This document shows positions 8,778 through 16,717 of a stretch of DNA of 44,127 nucleotides, piece by piece (position 1 is the first letter of the stretch; each line of letters begins with the position of its first letter). Source of the stretch: Saccharicrinis sp. (GTDB taxonomy: Bacteria > Bacteroidota > Bacteroidia > Bacteroidales > Marinilabiliaceae); contig JAGXIO010000147.1 of the NCBI GenBank assembly GCA_024635555.1, positions 1 to 44,127 of the forward strand, in the 5' to 3' direction. The position numbers and the translations under genes are program-made. The notes beneath the pieces were generated by a model. It was not told where the DNA came from, ran no database searches, and saw nothing but the letters and a program-made list of their open reading frames with translations.

Positions 8778-8906
8778 TTTGATATTATCATTTACGAACG
8801 TAACGAGCCTGCGCTAAAAGAACATATCGACAGGGTAGGTAAAATATTATATTCCAAATAATTTGAGATAATTCGCCGACAAACATGAACCAAGATAAAA
8901 ACAACA
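8778..8906 (+). repeat. Direct repeat, right copy, flanking the AlbA_2 gene
   Basis: Second copy of 7216-7347. It carries a decayed 3' end of the MNT gene with an in-frame 3-base deletion (TATTAACGAG becomes TAACGAG). It also contains the working Wzz start at 8885. The two copies differ at only three positions plus that deletion, so the duplication is recent or maintained by recombination. Confidence 0.92.
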
Positions 8907-10108
8907 CCCCAGAGCCAAAAAACGCTAACAGCGAAGCCGAAGAAATCTCCCAAGAGAAGGCCTCCAACTCCCCTTCCTTGGGAGGGGGCAGGGGGGAGGC
9001 TGTTCGGGGGGAGGCTTCCCCCATAATCAAAGACGATGAAATTGATCTGATAGCCTTGGTGAAAACTATTTGGGCCGGACGAAAAATCATCATTTACTCG
9101 GTTGTGGTTTGTGCATTTATTGGTTTGGTATATGCCTTCACTAGTCCGGCCAAATATACAGCCTCAGCCACACTACTTCCATCGGCAGAGAAAAAAGGAG
9201 GTAACCTTGGTGGCTTGGGCGCCTTGGCGGGAATGGCTGGCATAAATATCGGTTCCATGATGGGAGAGTCGTCGGGCATTCCTGCTGAAATTTATCCGCA
9301 AGTGGTGAATAGTTATCCTTTTTTGAATGAGTTTATACACCAAAAGTTTAACTTTGAAAAATATCCTCAGCCCATATCTATTTACGACTATGTATTGGCA
9401 GATACCATTGCATCCATAGGTTCCACAATTAAAAAATATACCATAGGCTTACCTTGGACATTAAAAAATGCCGTTTTTACTGCGAATCAAAAGGAGAAAG
9501 ATACGGTTAGAATAGATTATGGCGTATTGAGTATTTCTCAAAATGAGCTGAGGGCATTGGGAATGGTTCGAAATATCTTTAAAATAGAAGTGGACAAAAA
9601 AACGGATCTGGTTATGGTTACCGTAGAGGTAAGCGAACCCATACTTTCTGCACAGTTTGTACAAAAAGGGGTGGCGCTGCTACAACAATACATTATTAAT
9701 TATAAAACCCAACAGGCACGCGAAAATCTTGATTTTGTACAGCAACGTTACGACGAAAAGAAATCAGAATATGAAGAAGCCCAAACCGCATTCTTTGATT
9801 ATAAAGACAATCATCGGAACATTGTATCCGAAAGAGTAAATCTGGAGTTTCAAAGTTTAAGCGATAATTATGATATCGCATCCACCGTTTATAAAGGATT
9901 GGCTCAGCAGTTGGAACAAGCTAAAATAGCGGTAAAAGAGGAAACACCTGTGTTTACTGTTTTGGAGCCTGTCAAGGTGCCAAATGAGAAAAGTGCACCT
10001 CGGAAAGGAATTATTTTGGTGGTGAGTGTTTTTCTAGGAGGATTTTTGGGATTGGGGATAATCTTTGGAAGACTCATGTGGGTTAGTTTTAGGAAAAGTA
10101 AAAAATAA
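8885..10108 (+). CDS. Wzz-type chain-length determinant protein
   Basis: Inner-membrane polysaccharide co-polymerase expected to set polymer length with the Wzy polymerase. The protein has 407 residues. There is a cytoplasmic N-terminal extension (1 to about 66), TM1 about 68-86 (IIIYSVVVCAFIGLVYAF), and a Wzz periplasmic domain starting PAKYTASATLLPS. A long helical/coiled-coil region (about 275-350, YDEKKSEYEEAQTAF) follows, then a proline-rich VLEPVKVPNEKSAPRK segment, and TM2 near the C-terminus (IILVVSVFLGGFLGLGIIFG). There is no fused tyrosine kinase domain. Residues 27-46 are encoded by a G/C-rich 60-base insert unlike the rest of the gene. The start lies in the right copy of the 130-base repeat. 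Confidence 0.87.
   Translation: MNQDKNNTPEPKNANSEAEEISQEKASNSPSLGGGRGEAVRGEASPIIKDDEIDLIALVKTIWAGRKIIIYSVVVCAFIGLVYAFTSPAKYTASATLLPSAEKKGGNLGGLGALAGMAGINIGSMMGESSGIPAEIYPQVVNSYPFLNEFIHQKFNFEKYPQPISIYDYVLADTIASIGSTIKKYTIGLPWTLKNAVFTANQKEKDTVRIDYGVLSISQNELRALGMVRNIFKIEVDKKTDLVMVTVEVSEPILSAQFVQKGVALLQQYIINYKTQQARENLDFVQQRYDEKKSEYEEAQTAFFDYKDNHRNIVSERVNLEFQSLSDNYDIASTVYKGLAQQLEQAKIAVKEETPVFTVLEPVKVPNEKSAPRKGIILVVSVFLGGFLGLGIIFGRLMWVSFRKSKK
8963..9022 (+). repeat. G/C-rich REP-like insert in the Wzz reading frame
   Basis: A 60-base stretch of C-runs followed by G-runs lies in an otherwise AT-rich gene. It contains CTCCCC...GGGAGGGGG self-complementarity and a small stem GGGGGA (9007-9012) with TCCCCC (9017-9022). 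It encodes exactly 20 codons (SNSPSLGGGRGEAVRGEASP). Similar Gly/Pro-rich in-frame segments are familiar as a dispersed repeat in Bacteroidota genomes, which is from general knowledge. The insert is confined to the cytoplasmic tail. Confidence 0.65.
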
Positions 10109-10150
10109 GGAAAAACTAAAGGTTTATTTATAGTAAGAAAAATAGTATAT

Positions 10151-11464
10151 ATGAGTCAGGAGTTGCTTAGAAAAAAGATTTTGGAGTTGGTTGTAGAATA
10201 TTATCAAGAATCCCCCAAAGTTCAATTTGAATCAGGAAAGAGTAGTATTCCTTTTGCCGGTCGAATTTATGATGCCGAAGAAATGGTCAATCTCGTGGAT
10301 TCCTCACTTGATTTTTGGTTGACTACTGGTAGATATGCCGAAGAATTTGAAGCTAAATTTGCTGAAATTATGCAACAACGATATTGCATGTTGGTAAATT
10401 CAGGATCATCGGCCAACCTAATTGCGATTTCTAGTTTGTTTTCACCAATGCTTAAAACAAGACGTATTAAGCCAGGTGATGAAATAATTACTGTTGCCGC
10501 AGGTTTTCCTACTACTGTAACACCAATTATTCAGAACGGTGCTATACCAGTATTTGTTGATGTGGATATTGAAACCTTTAACATCCAAATTTCTTTAATT
10601 GAACAAGCAATTACACCTAAAACAAAAGCAATTGTACTAGCACATACCTTAGGTAACCCGTTTGATCTTAAAAGTATTCGTGCTATTTGCGATAAATACG
10701 GTTTGTTTTTGGTCGAGGATTGTTGCGATGCAGTTGGTTCTACTTTCGATGGTAAAATGGTTGGTACATTTGGAGATATTGCGACTACTAGTTTTTACCC
10801 TGCGCACCATATTACAATGGGTGAAGGAGGATCCGTATTAACTAGCAACCCTATTTTAAAAAGAATCGCTACTTCATTGCGTGACTGGGGACGTGATTGT
10901 TATTGCGACCCAGGTTGTGACAATACTTGTGGACGACGATTTAAGAGTCAATACGGTGATTTACCTCACGGATACGACCATAAGTATGTATATAGCCATT
11001 TGGGCTATAACCTAAAGGTCACAGATATGCAAGCTGCTGTGGGTGTTGCTCAGTTAAAAAAACTTCCTGAATTCATTCAAGCACGTAAGGATAACTTTAA
11101 AAAGCTAAGTGAAGGGTTAAAGTGTTTTGAAGAGTATCTTATCCTACCCAAACCTACTCCAAATTCTGAACCTTCTTGGTTTGGATTCCCCTTTACAGTG
11201 AAAGCTTCGGCACCTTTTAAGCGGAATGATTTGGCTAACTTTCTTGAGGATCATAAAATCCTCACACGGCAGCTTTTCGCTGGTAATATGACCCGTCAAC
11301 CAGCATTTAAGGATGTGAATTATCGAATTAGCGGTTCACTTGAAAATACGGATAAAATTATGAATGGAACTATCTTTATCGGTGTTTATCCAGGTATTGA
11401 TCAAGTTCGTATGGATTATATACTTGAAGTGTTCAATCAGTTTTTCACCAACTTATCTTATTGA
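10151..11464 (+). CDS. rfbH: CDP-4-keto-6-deoxy-D-glucose 3-dehydrase (E1)
   Basis: Pyridoxamine-phosphate and [2Fe-2S] enzyme that removes the C3 hydroxyl from CDP-4-keto-6-deoxyglucose, the key step to 3,6-dideoxyhexoses. The 437-residue length matches RfbH/AscC. It belongs to the DegT/DnrJ aminotransferase fold, but the PLP-anchoring lysine is replaced by His220 in SFYPAHHITMGEGG, the hallmark of this dehydrase. Cluster cysteines are visible as Cys192 and the group C250-x-C252-x3-C256-x3-C260 (RDCYCDPGCDNTC). It starts a block with a reductase, RfbF and RfbG. The stop lies 3 bases before the next ATG. Confidence 0.95.
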   Translation: MSQELLRKKILELVVEYYQESPKVQFESGKSSIPFAGRIYDAEEMVNLVDSSLDFWLTTGRYAEEFEAKFAEIMQQRYCMLVNSGSSANLIAISSLFSPMLKTRRIKPGDEIITVAAGFPTTVTPIIQNGAIPVFVDVDIETFNIQISLIEQAITPKTKAIVLAHTLGNPFDLKSIRAICDKYGLFLVEDCCDAVGSTFDGKMVGTFGDIATTSFYPAHHITMGEGGSVLTSNPILKRIATSLRDWGRDCYCDPGCDNTCGRRFKSQYGDLPHGYDHKYVYSHLGYNLKVTDMQAAVGVAQLKKLPEFIQARKDNFKKLSEGLKCFEEYLILPKPTPNSEPSWFGFPFTVKASAPFKRNDLANFLEDHKILTRQLFAGNMTRQPAFKDVNYRISGSLENTDKIMNGTIFIGVYPGIDQVRMDYILEVFNQFFTNLSY

Positions 11465-11466
11465 TT

Positions 11467-12159
11467 ATGGCAACTATTAGTAAAGCAGTTGTGAAGAGTA
11501 TAAAACAGTATGGTGAGGATGTAAGAGAATTTATTATCGAGCCTGAAAAATATAGTTTTTTCGATCCTGGAACATTTCTGCAGTTGGCACTTGAAGAACC
11601 AAAAGGTAACCGTTGGCCAGATTCTCGAAACTTTAGCATGGCTTCGTTTTTAAACGACGATAAAACCATACGACTTGTGATTCGTAAAATTGGTGTTTTT
11701 ACAACACGAATTTTCAACGAACTCAATGTTGGGAGTACTTGTTATTTAAAATATAGCTTTGGTGATTTTTTGCTTCCATTTTACGACAATGTCAATCCAA
11801 TTGTATGTATCGCAGGAGGAACTGGAATCGCACCTTTTTTATCGTTTGCAGAATATTTAAAAAGCATCAAAAAAGAATCTCGAATGTTTCTTTTTTATTC
11901 AGCAAAAAACATGGAGGAACTCATAGCTTTAAATGAAATTAAAAGGAGTATTGCTTCGGCGAATTTACATGTTTATCTGACGCGGGAAATTCATTCAGAT
12001 TGGCATAGTGGAAGAATTACCGTGGATAATGTTGTAGAATCGGTATCCTCTATTGTAAATGCTCATTTTTATATTTGTGGAGGAGAAGAATTCACTAGTA
12101 CCTTCAAAAAGCAACTTACTGCCTTGGGTGCTGAGAATATATATACTGACGAATGGTAA
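11467..12159 (+). CDS. FNR-type FAD/NAD(P)H reductase, probable RfbH partner lacking the ferredoxin domain
   Basis: Predicted flavin reductase that passes electrons from NAD(P)H to RfbH. The 230 residues (ATG 11467) hold an FAD-binding barrel with RNFSMASF (the R-x-F/Y-S flavin motif) and a nucleotide domain with GGTGIAPFLSF and CGGEEF. This equals only the C-terminal two thirds of AscD/E3 (CDP-6-deoxy-3,4-glucoseen reductase, about 330 residues). The N-terminal plant-type [2Fe-2S] domain with its CX4CX2C cysteines is absent, and there is no room for it between the RfbH stop and this start. A separate ferredoxin may bridge the two, or the flavin may reduce RfbH directly. Its position between rfbH and rfbF supports the assignment. 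Confidence 0.75.
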   Translation: MATISKAVVKSIKQYGEDVREFIIEPEKYSFFDPGTFLQLALEEPKGNRWPDSRNFSMASFLNDDKTIRLVIRKIGVFTTRIFNELNVGSTCYLKYSFGDFLLPFYDNVNPIVCIAGGTGIAPFLSFAEYLKSIKKESRMFLFYSAKNMEELIALNEIKRSIASANLHVYLTREIHSDWHSGRITVDNVVESVSSIVNAHFYICGGEEFTSTFKKQLTALGAENIYTDEW

Positions 12160-12187
12160 TTTTAACGATAATTCAAATAATTAAAGA

Positions 12188-12967
12188 ATGAAAGTAGTAT
12201 TACTGGCTGGTGGTTTTGGTACTAGATTGAGTGAAGAAACCAAAGCAATGCCAAAACCAATGGTGAAAATTGGTGATATGCCAATTATTTGGCATATCAT
12301 GAAAACCTATTCGCAATTTGGTTACAATGAATTTATTATTTGTTTGGGTTATAAGGGGTATGCATTGAAAGAATGGTTTTCAAATTACTTTATACATACC
12401 AGCGACATTACCATTGACCTCAAAAATAATAAATTAGAGGTGCATAATAGTGCGTCAGAGCCTTGGAAGGTTACCTTAGTTGAAACGGGTTTGCACACGA
12501 TGACAGGTGGACGCATTAAACGTGTACAAAAGTATATAGGGAATGAGCCGTTTATGTTAACTTATGGCGATGGTGTTGCGGATGTCAATATTGGAGATTT
12601 GGTAAAAACTCATAAGGAGAGTAATAAACTGCTCACAGTGACTGCTTATAAACCGCAAGGAAAGTTCGGTTCGTTAGAGATTGATAAGGATGGGTCAGTA
12701 ACTGCTTTTACTGAAAAACCGGCTGGAGATGGCATGTGGATTAATGCAGGTTTTTTTGTGTGTCAACCTGAGGTTTTTGAGTATATCACCGAGGGTGATG
12801 CCACCATCTTTGAGCGAAAGCCATTGGAAATGCTGGCCAAAAATGATCAAATGAATTCTTTTATACATCGAGGTTTTTGGAAACCAATGGATACACTTCG
12901 GGATAATACCGAATTGAATGAAATGTGGGAAAAAAATAAAGCTCCCTGGAAAATATGGAACAAATGA
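12188..12967 (+). CDS. rfbF: Glucose-1-phosphate cytidylyltransferase
   Basis: Makes CDP-D-glucose from CTP and glucose-1-phosphate, the first step of CDP-6-deoxy sugar synthesis. The 259-residue length is standard. The N-terminal nucleotide-binding signature is LLAGGFGTRLSEET (residues 5-18), followed by KPMVKIGDMPIIWHIM. The segment YGDGVADVNIGDL supplies the metal-binding aspartate, and FTEKPAGDGMWINAGFFV and GFWKPMDTLRD are typical of RfbF. It ends in ATGA overlapping the next gene's ATG at 12964, indicating translational coupling to the dehydratase that uses its product. Confidence 0.95.
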   Translation: MKVVLLAGGFGTRLSEETKAMPKPMVKIGDMPIIWHIMKTYSQFGYNEFIICLGYKGYALKEWFSNYFIHTSDITIDLKNNKLEVHNSASEPWKVTLVETGLHTMTGGRIKRVQKYIGNEPFMLTYGDGVADVNIGDLVKTHKESNKLLTVTAYKPQGKFGSLEIDKDGSVTAFTEKPAGDGMWINAGFFVCQPEVFEYITEGDATIFERKPLEMLAKNDQMNSFIHRGFWKPMDTLRDNTELNEMWEKNKAPWKIWNK

Positions 12968-14052
12968 ATAGCTCAGTAGATATTTACGATGGATTTTACA
13001 AAGATAAAATCGTATTGGTAACAGGTCATACGGGCTTTAAGGGAAGTTGGTTATGTATTTGGCTTCTCGAAATGGGTGCTAAAGTTATTGGTCTGGGTCT
13101 GGATCCTTATACGGAGCGGGATAATTTTGTTCTTGCTGGACTAAGCTCCAAAGTTACTGATATCAGAGGAGACATTAGAGATCAGGCCTTGGTTAAAAAA
13201 GTCATGAAGGATTATCAACCTGATATCGTTTTTCATTTGGCTGCACAGCCTTTAGTCCGCTTATCCTATGATATCCCAGTAGAGACGTATGAAGTTAATG
13301 TAATGGGAACTATTCATGTACTTGAAGCAATTCGGACTTGTGCCAGTGTTAAAGTAGGTGTAATGATTACAACCGATAAGTGTTACGAGAATAAAGAACA
13401 AATTTGGGGTTATCGCGAGAATGAAGCCATGGGAGGACATGATCCTTACTCTTCGTCAAAAGGTGCAGCAGAAATTGCTATTGCCTCTTGGCGCAATTCA
13501 TTCTTCAACCCTGCACATTATAAACAGCATGGTAAATCAATAGCCAGTGCCCGTGCAGGAAATGTGATCGGTGGTGGAGATTGGGCTAAAGATCGAATTA
13601 TACCAGATTGTATTAAGGCAATTGAAAGCGGACAAACCATTGAAATAAGAAGTCCAAAAGCTGTACGTCCATGGCAACATGTACTCGAACCATTATCAGG
13701 TTATTTGTTACTAGCCAGTAAGATGTGGCACGAACCAACCAAGTATTGTGAAGGTTGGAATTTTGGACCTAATGCAGATTCTATTGCAACCGTTTGGGAT
13801 GTTGCAACAGAGGTAGTTAAGTGTTATGGTAAGGGTGAACTAAAAGACACTTCAAATAAACATGATTTGCATGAAGCAAAGTTATTAATGCTCGATATTA
13901 GTAAGGCCAAATGGCAGCTGGGTTGGGATACTAAGTTCACTTTCAATCAAGCTATTGCAGAAACTGCAAAGTGGTATAGAAAATATACGGATACCAATGT
14001 GTTTGAATTAGTTAAGAGTAGTTTAATTGTTTTTCAAGAAATACGGTCTTAA
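12964..14052 (+). CDS. rfbG: CDP-glucose 4,6-dehydratase
   Basis: SDR enzyme that converts CDP-glucose to CDP-4-keto-6-deoxyglucose. Rossmann motif GHTGFKGSWL, catalytic YxxxK in DPYSSSKGAAE, and the conserved TTDKCYENKE and RPWQHVLEPLSGYL segments identify RfbG. Two starts are possible, ATG 12955 (13-base overlap) and ATG 12964 forming an ATGA overlap with the rfbF stop. I prefer the second because this junction style recurs at other overlaps in the operon. Length is about 362 residues, as usual. It supplies substrate to RfbH, encoded upstream. Confidence 0.95.
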   Translation: MNSSVDIYDGFYKDKIVLVTGHTGFKGSWLCIWLLEMGAKVIGLGLDPYTERDNFVLAGLSSKVTDIRGDIRDQALVKKVMKDYQPDIVFHLAAQPLVRLSYDIPVETYEVNVMGTIHVLEAIRTCASVKVGVMITTDKCYENKEQIWGYRENEAMGGHDPYSSSKGAAEIAIASWRNSFFNPAHYKQHGKSIASARAGNVIGGGDWAKDRIIPDCIKAIESGQTIEIRSPKAVRPWQHVLEPLSGYLLLASKMWHEPTKYCEGWNFGPNADSIATVWDVATEVVKCYGKGELKDTSNKHDLHEAKLLMLDISKAKWQLGWDTKFTFNQAIAETAKWYRKYTDTNVFELVKSSLIVFQEIRS

Positions 14053-14966
14053 TGAGGGTTTTCATTACTGGTGCTACAGGGTTTATTGGATCACACATTG
14101 GAGATAAGCTTCATGAAATGGGTTTGTCCATTATGGCACTAAAGAGAGCTAATTCTGATATGTCGAATACACTTGAGTTCAAAGATAATACGGTATGGCT
14201 TAATTCTGAAGTCCCGAATTGGAGAGAAGAAGTGATAACTTTTAAACCAGATATTATAATTCATTCAGCTTGGATTGGAGTTGATTCGGTAAGTAGAGAT
14301 AATTGGCAAGATCAGCTAACAAATATTACCTTTTTATATGATTTACTATATATTGCAAAAAAATGTAATGTTCAAAAATTTATAGCATTTGGATCACAAG
14401 CTGAATATGGAGTACTAAATAAAATTGCTTCCGAGGATCAACCTGAAAATCCTGTTTCAAGCTATGGAGCTGTCAAAGTTGCAACACACCAAATTGCGAA
14501 AACATTTTGTTGTCAGAATAATATTAAATTCTTTTGGTTAAAACTATTTTCTTTTTTTGGAGAACGTGAATCAAAGAAATGGCTCATTCCTTTAATGGTT
14601 AATAAAATTAAGAATAACATATCAATTGATTTAACGGAAGGGGAACAAAAATACAGTTATCTATATATAAAAGATTTTGCATCTAAAATTGGAGAACTTG
14701 TTTTGGCAAATATTGATTCAAATGATTTTATTATTTCGTCCAATTATTCAATTTCTATTCGAGAATTAGTAACAAAAATAAGGGACTTCGTTAACCCTGG
14801 ATGTCAATTGAATTTCGGAGCTATCCCAATGCGTACAAATCAATCATTGGTTATTCAAGGTAATTCTAGTAAATTTGAATCTTTATTTGGGCCATTGGTA
14901 ATGTCTGATTTTAATACCAAGTTAGAATTAACAATACGTTATTATTTAAGTTTAGAAGATAAATAG
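14052..14966 (+). CDS. SDR-family NAD(P)-dependent sugar reductase/epimerase
   Basis: A 304-residue extended SDR with Rossmann motif GATGFIG (7-13), Ser115 (FGSQAEYG) and catalytic Tyr138-x3-Lys142 (SYGAVKVA). Its start overlaps the RfbG stop (TAATG). Next to RfbF/G/H it probably performs the final 4-keto (or side-chain keto) reduction, like RfbJ/RfbS (abequose, paratose synthases) or YerF of the yersiniose pathway. The ThDP enzyme immediately downstream makes the YerF-like role attractive. Its own sequence does not fix the stereochemistry or substrate. Confidence 0.7.
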   Translation: MRVFITGATGFIGSHIGDKLHEMGLSIMALKRANSDMSNTLEFKDNTVWLNSEVPNWREEVITFKPDIIIHSAWIGVDSVSRDNWQDQLTNITFLYDLLYIAKKCNVQKFIAFGSQAEYGVLNKIASEDQPENPVSSYGAVKVATHQIAKTFCCQNNIKFFWLKLFSFFGERESKKWLIPLMVNKIKNNISIDLTEGEQKYSYLYIKDFASKIGELVLANIDSNDFIISSNYSISIRELVTKIRDFVNPGCQLNFGAIPMRTNQSLVIQGNSSKFESLFGPLVMSDFNTKLELTIRYYLSLEDK

Positions 14967-14974
14967 AGATAAGT

Positions 14975-16717
14975 ATGCGAAAAATATCGGATTATATAGT
15001 TGAGTTCTTTGTAAAAAAGAATGTTAAAGTGGTATTTGGTTATATAGGTGGTATGATTACACATTTAGTTGATTCAATTAACAAAAATGAAGAAATTAAT
15101 TATATCCAAGTCTATCATGAACAATCAGGAGCCATTGCAGCCGAAGGCTACGCAAGGATTACTGGGAATGTTGGGGTTGCAATTGCAACAAGTGGGCCTG
15201 GTGCAACTAATATGATTACGGGTATTGCAAATGCTTATTTTGATTCTATTCCGGTTATTTATATAACTGGTCAAGTTAACAGCTACGAATTTAAATATGA
15301 CAAACCAATAAGGCAACTGGGATTTCAAGAAACAGATATAATTTCAATGGTAAAAGGGATTACAAAATATGCTAAATTAGTTGACAATCCCGATGATATA
15401 CCTTATGAATTAGAGAAGGCTTTTTCTATTGCTAATGAAGGCAGAAAAGGCCCTGTTCTTCTGGATATACCAATGAATGTTCAACGTACGGATATTGAGC
15501 TTTCAAAATGTAAAACTTTTAAAGCAAGCGTTAAAAGACACCGCCATATTGACTGGAATATAATAATCGATGAGATTAAAAGTGCAAAACGGCCGATGAT
15601 ACTCGTTGGCGGTGGTGCTAATGATTCCAAATCAATAAATCAATTAGATTATTTAGCATCTTTAAATATACCGATAGTATGCTCATTAATGGGAAAGGGT
15701 ATTGTGGATGAGATGAAAAATAGTTTTGTAGGTATGATTGGTAGTTATGGTAATCGTTGTGCAAATATGGCTATTAATAATTGCGATATTCTGATAGCAC
15801 TAGGAACTAGACTAGATACCAGGCAAACCGGAGCCCAATATCAATCATTTCTTAAAAATGGTAAGATTCTTCACGTTGACGTGGATGAAAATGAATTAGA
15901 TTTTCATAGACTTGAAGAAAGAATTAGTATTCATAGTCCGGTTGGGGAGTTTCTAGATGAACTTGTAAAAAGAAATGTCACATTTAATAGAGATGATAAA
16001 TGGATGAATTTTATATCCTATTTGAAAGAAAAATATAATCAAAAAATGGAAATAGAGCGTTTTGTTGATAACAAGATTCCATATCAATTTATGGATTTAA
16101 TTAATTCACTTGCGCCAAGTAACGCTGTATTTACTGTTGATGTAGGACAAAATCAGATGTGGGCAGCTCAAACGTTAAAACTAACAAAGAATCAAAAATT
16201 CTTCACAAGTGGTGGACATGCTCCAATGGGATATGCTTTGCCTGCCGCGGTTGGTTGTGCTATGGGTAATTATGAAAAACGTATAATTGCAATTTGTGGA
16301 GATGGTGGATTTCATATTTCTACACAATCACTTTTGTTAATATCTCAATATAATTTACCAATTACTATTTTTGTTTTTAATAATAGCTCTTTGGGAATGA
16401 TTACCCAATTTCAAAGTTTATATTTTGAAAAGCGTTTAACCGGTACTACCTATTCTGGGGGTTATTTGGTACCTGACATCGAAAAAATGGCTGAGGCCTA
16501 TTCAATCAAATATAAACAATTTTCTGAAGAAGATATTTATGACAAATGTAAACAAAATGAGATCTTTTCCCATCGCCATATAATAGTTGAAATCCTAATT
16601 AAGGGTGAAACTACTGTCTCACCTAAACTTGAGTATAATAAGCCTATTGACGAGCTATATCCTTACTTAAACGAATCGGAATTCATGATTTATAAAGATT
16701 TTTTAAAATCAGAATAA
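14975..16717 (+). CDS. ThDP-dependent acetolactate-synthase-like enzyme, candidate YerE-type sugar acyltransferase
   Basis: A 580-residue three-domain ThDP enzyme of the acetolactate synthase family. The cofactor-activating Glu49 lies in YHEQSGAIAAEGYAR, the central domain has a GGGA segment, and the ThDP/Mg motif runs from GDG (442-444) to NN (469-470). It sits between CDP-dideoxysugar genes and the flippase, with no small regulatory subunit or valine-pathway genes. In Yersinia pseudotuberculosis O:VI the related YerE uses pyruvate to attach a two-carbon branch to C4 of a CDP-4-keto-3,6-dideoxyhexose. The same role here would give a yersiniose-like branched sugar. This is inference from context; another decarboxylative carboligation is possible. 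Confidence 0.72.
   Translation: MRKISDYIVEFFVKKNVKVVFGYIGGMITHLVDSINKNEEINYIQVYHEQSGAIAAEGYARITGNVGVAIATSGPGATNMITGIANAYFDSIPVIYITGQVNSYEFKYDKPIRQLGFQETDIISMVKGITKYAKLVDNPDDIPYELEKAFSIANEGRKGPVLLDIPMNVQRTDIELSKCKTFKASVKRHRHIDWNIIIDEIKSAKRPMILVGGGANDSKSINQLDYLASLNIPIVCSLMGKGIVDEMKNSFVGMIGSYGNRCANMAINNCDILIALGTRLDTRQTGAQYQSFLKNGKILHVDVDENELDFHRLEERISIHSPVGEFLDELVKRNVTFNRDDKWMNFISYLKEKYNQKMEIERFVDNKIPYQFMDLINSLAPSNAVFTVDVGQNQMWAAQTLKLTKNQKFFTSGGHAPMGYALPAAVGCAMGNYEKRIIAICGDGGFHISTQSLLLISQYNLPITIFVFNNSSLGMITQFQSLYFEKRLTGTTYSGGYLVPDIEKMAEAYSIKYKQFSEEDIYDKCKQNEIFSHRHIIVEILIKGETTVSPKLEYNKPIDELYPYLNESEFMIYKDFLKSE

Noticed and set aside
14975-16717. Reading the ThDP gene as a housekeeping acetolactate synthase (IlvB)
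   Set aside because: It has no IlvN, IlvC or IlvD neighbours and is tightly packed between CDP-sugar and flippase genes, so a sugar-modifying role is more likely, though not proven.
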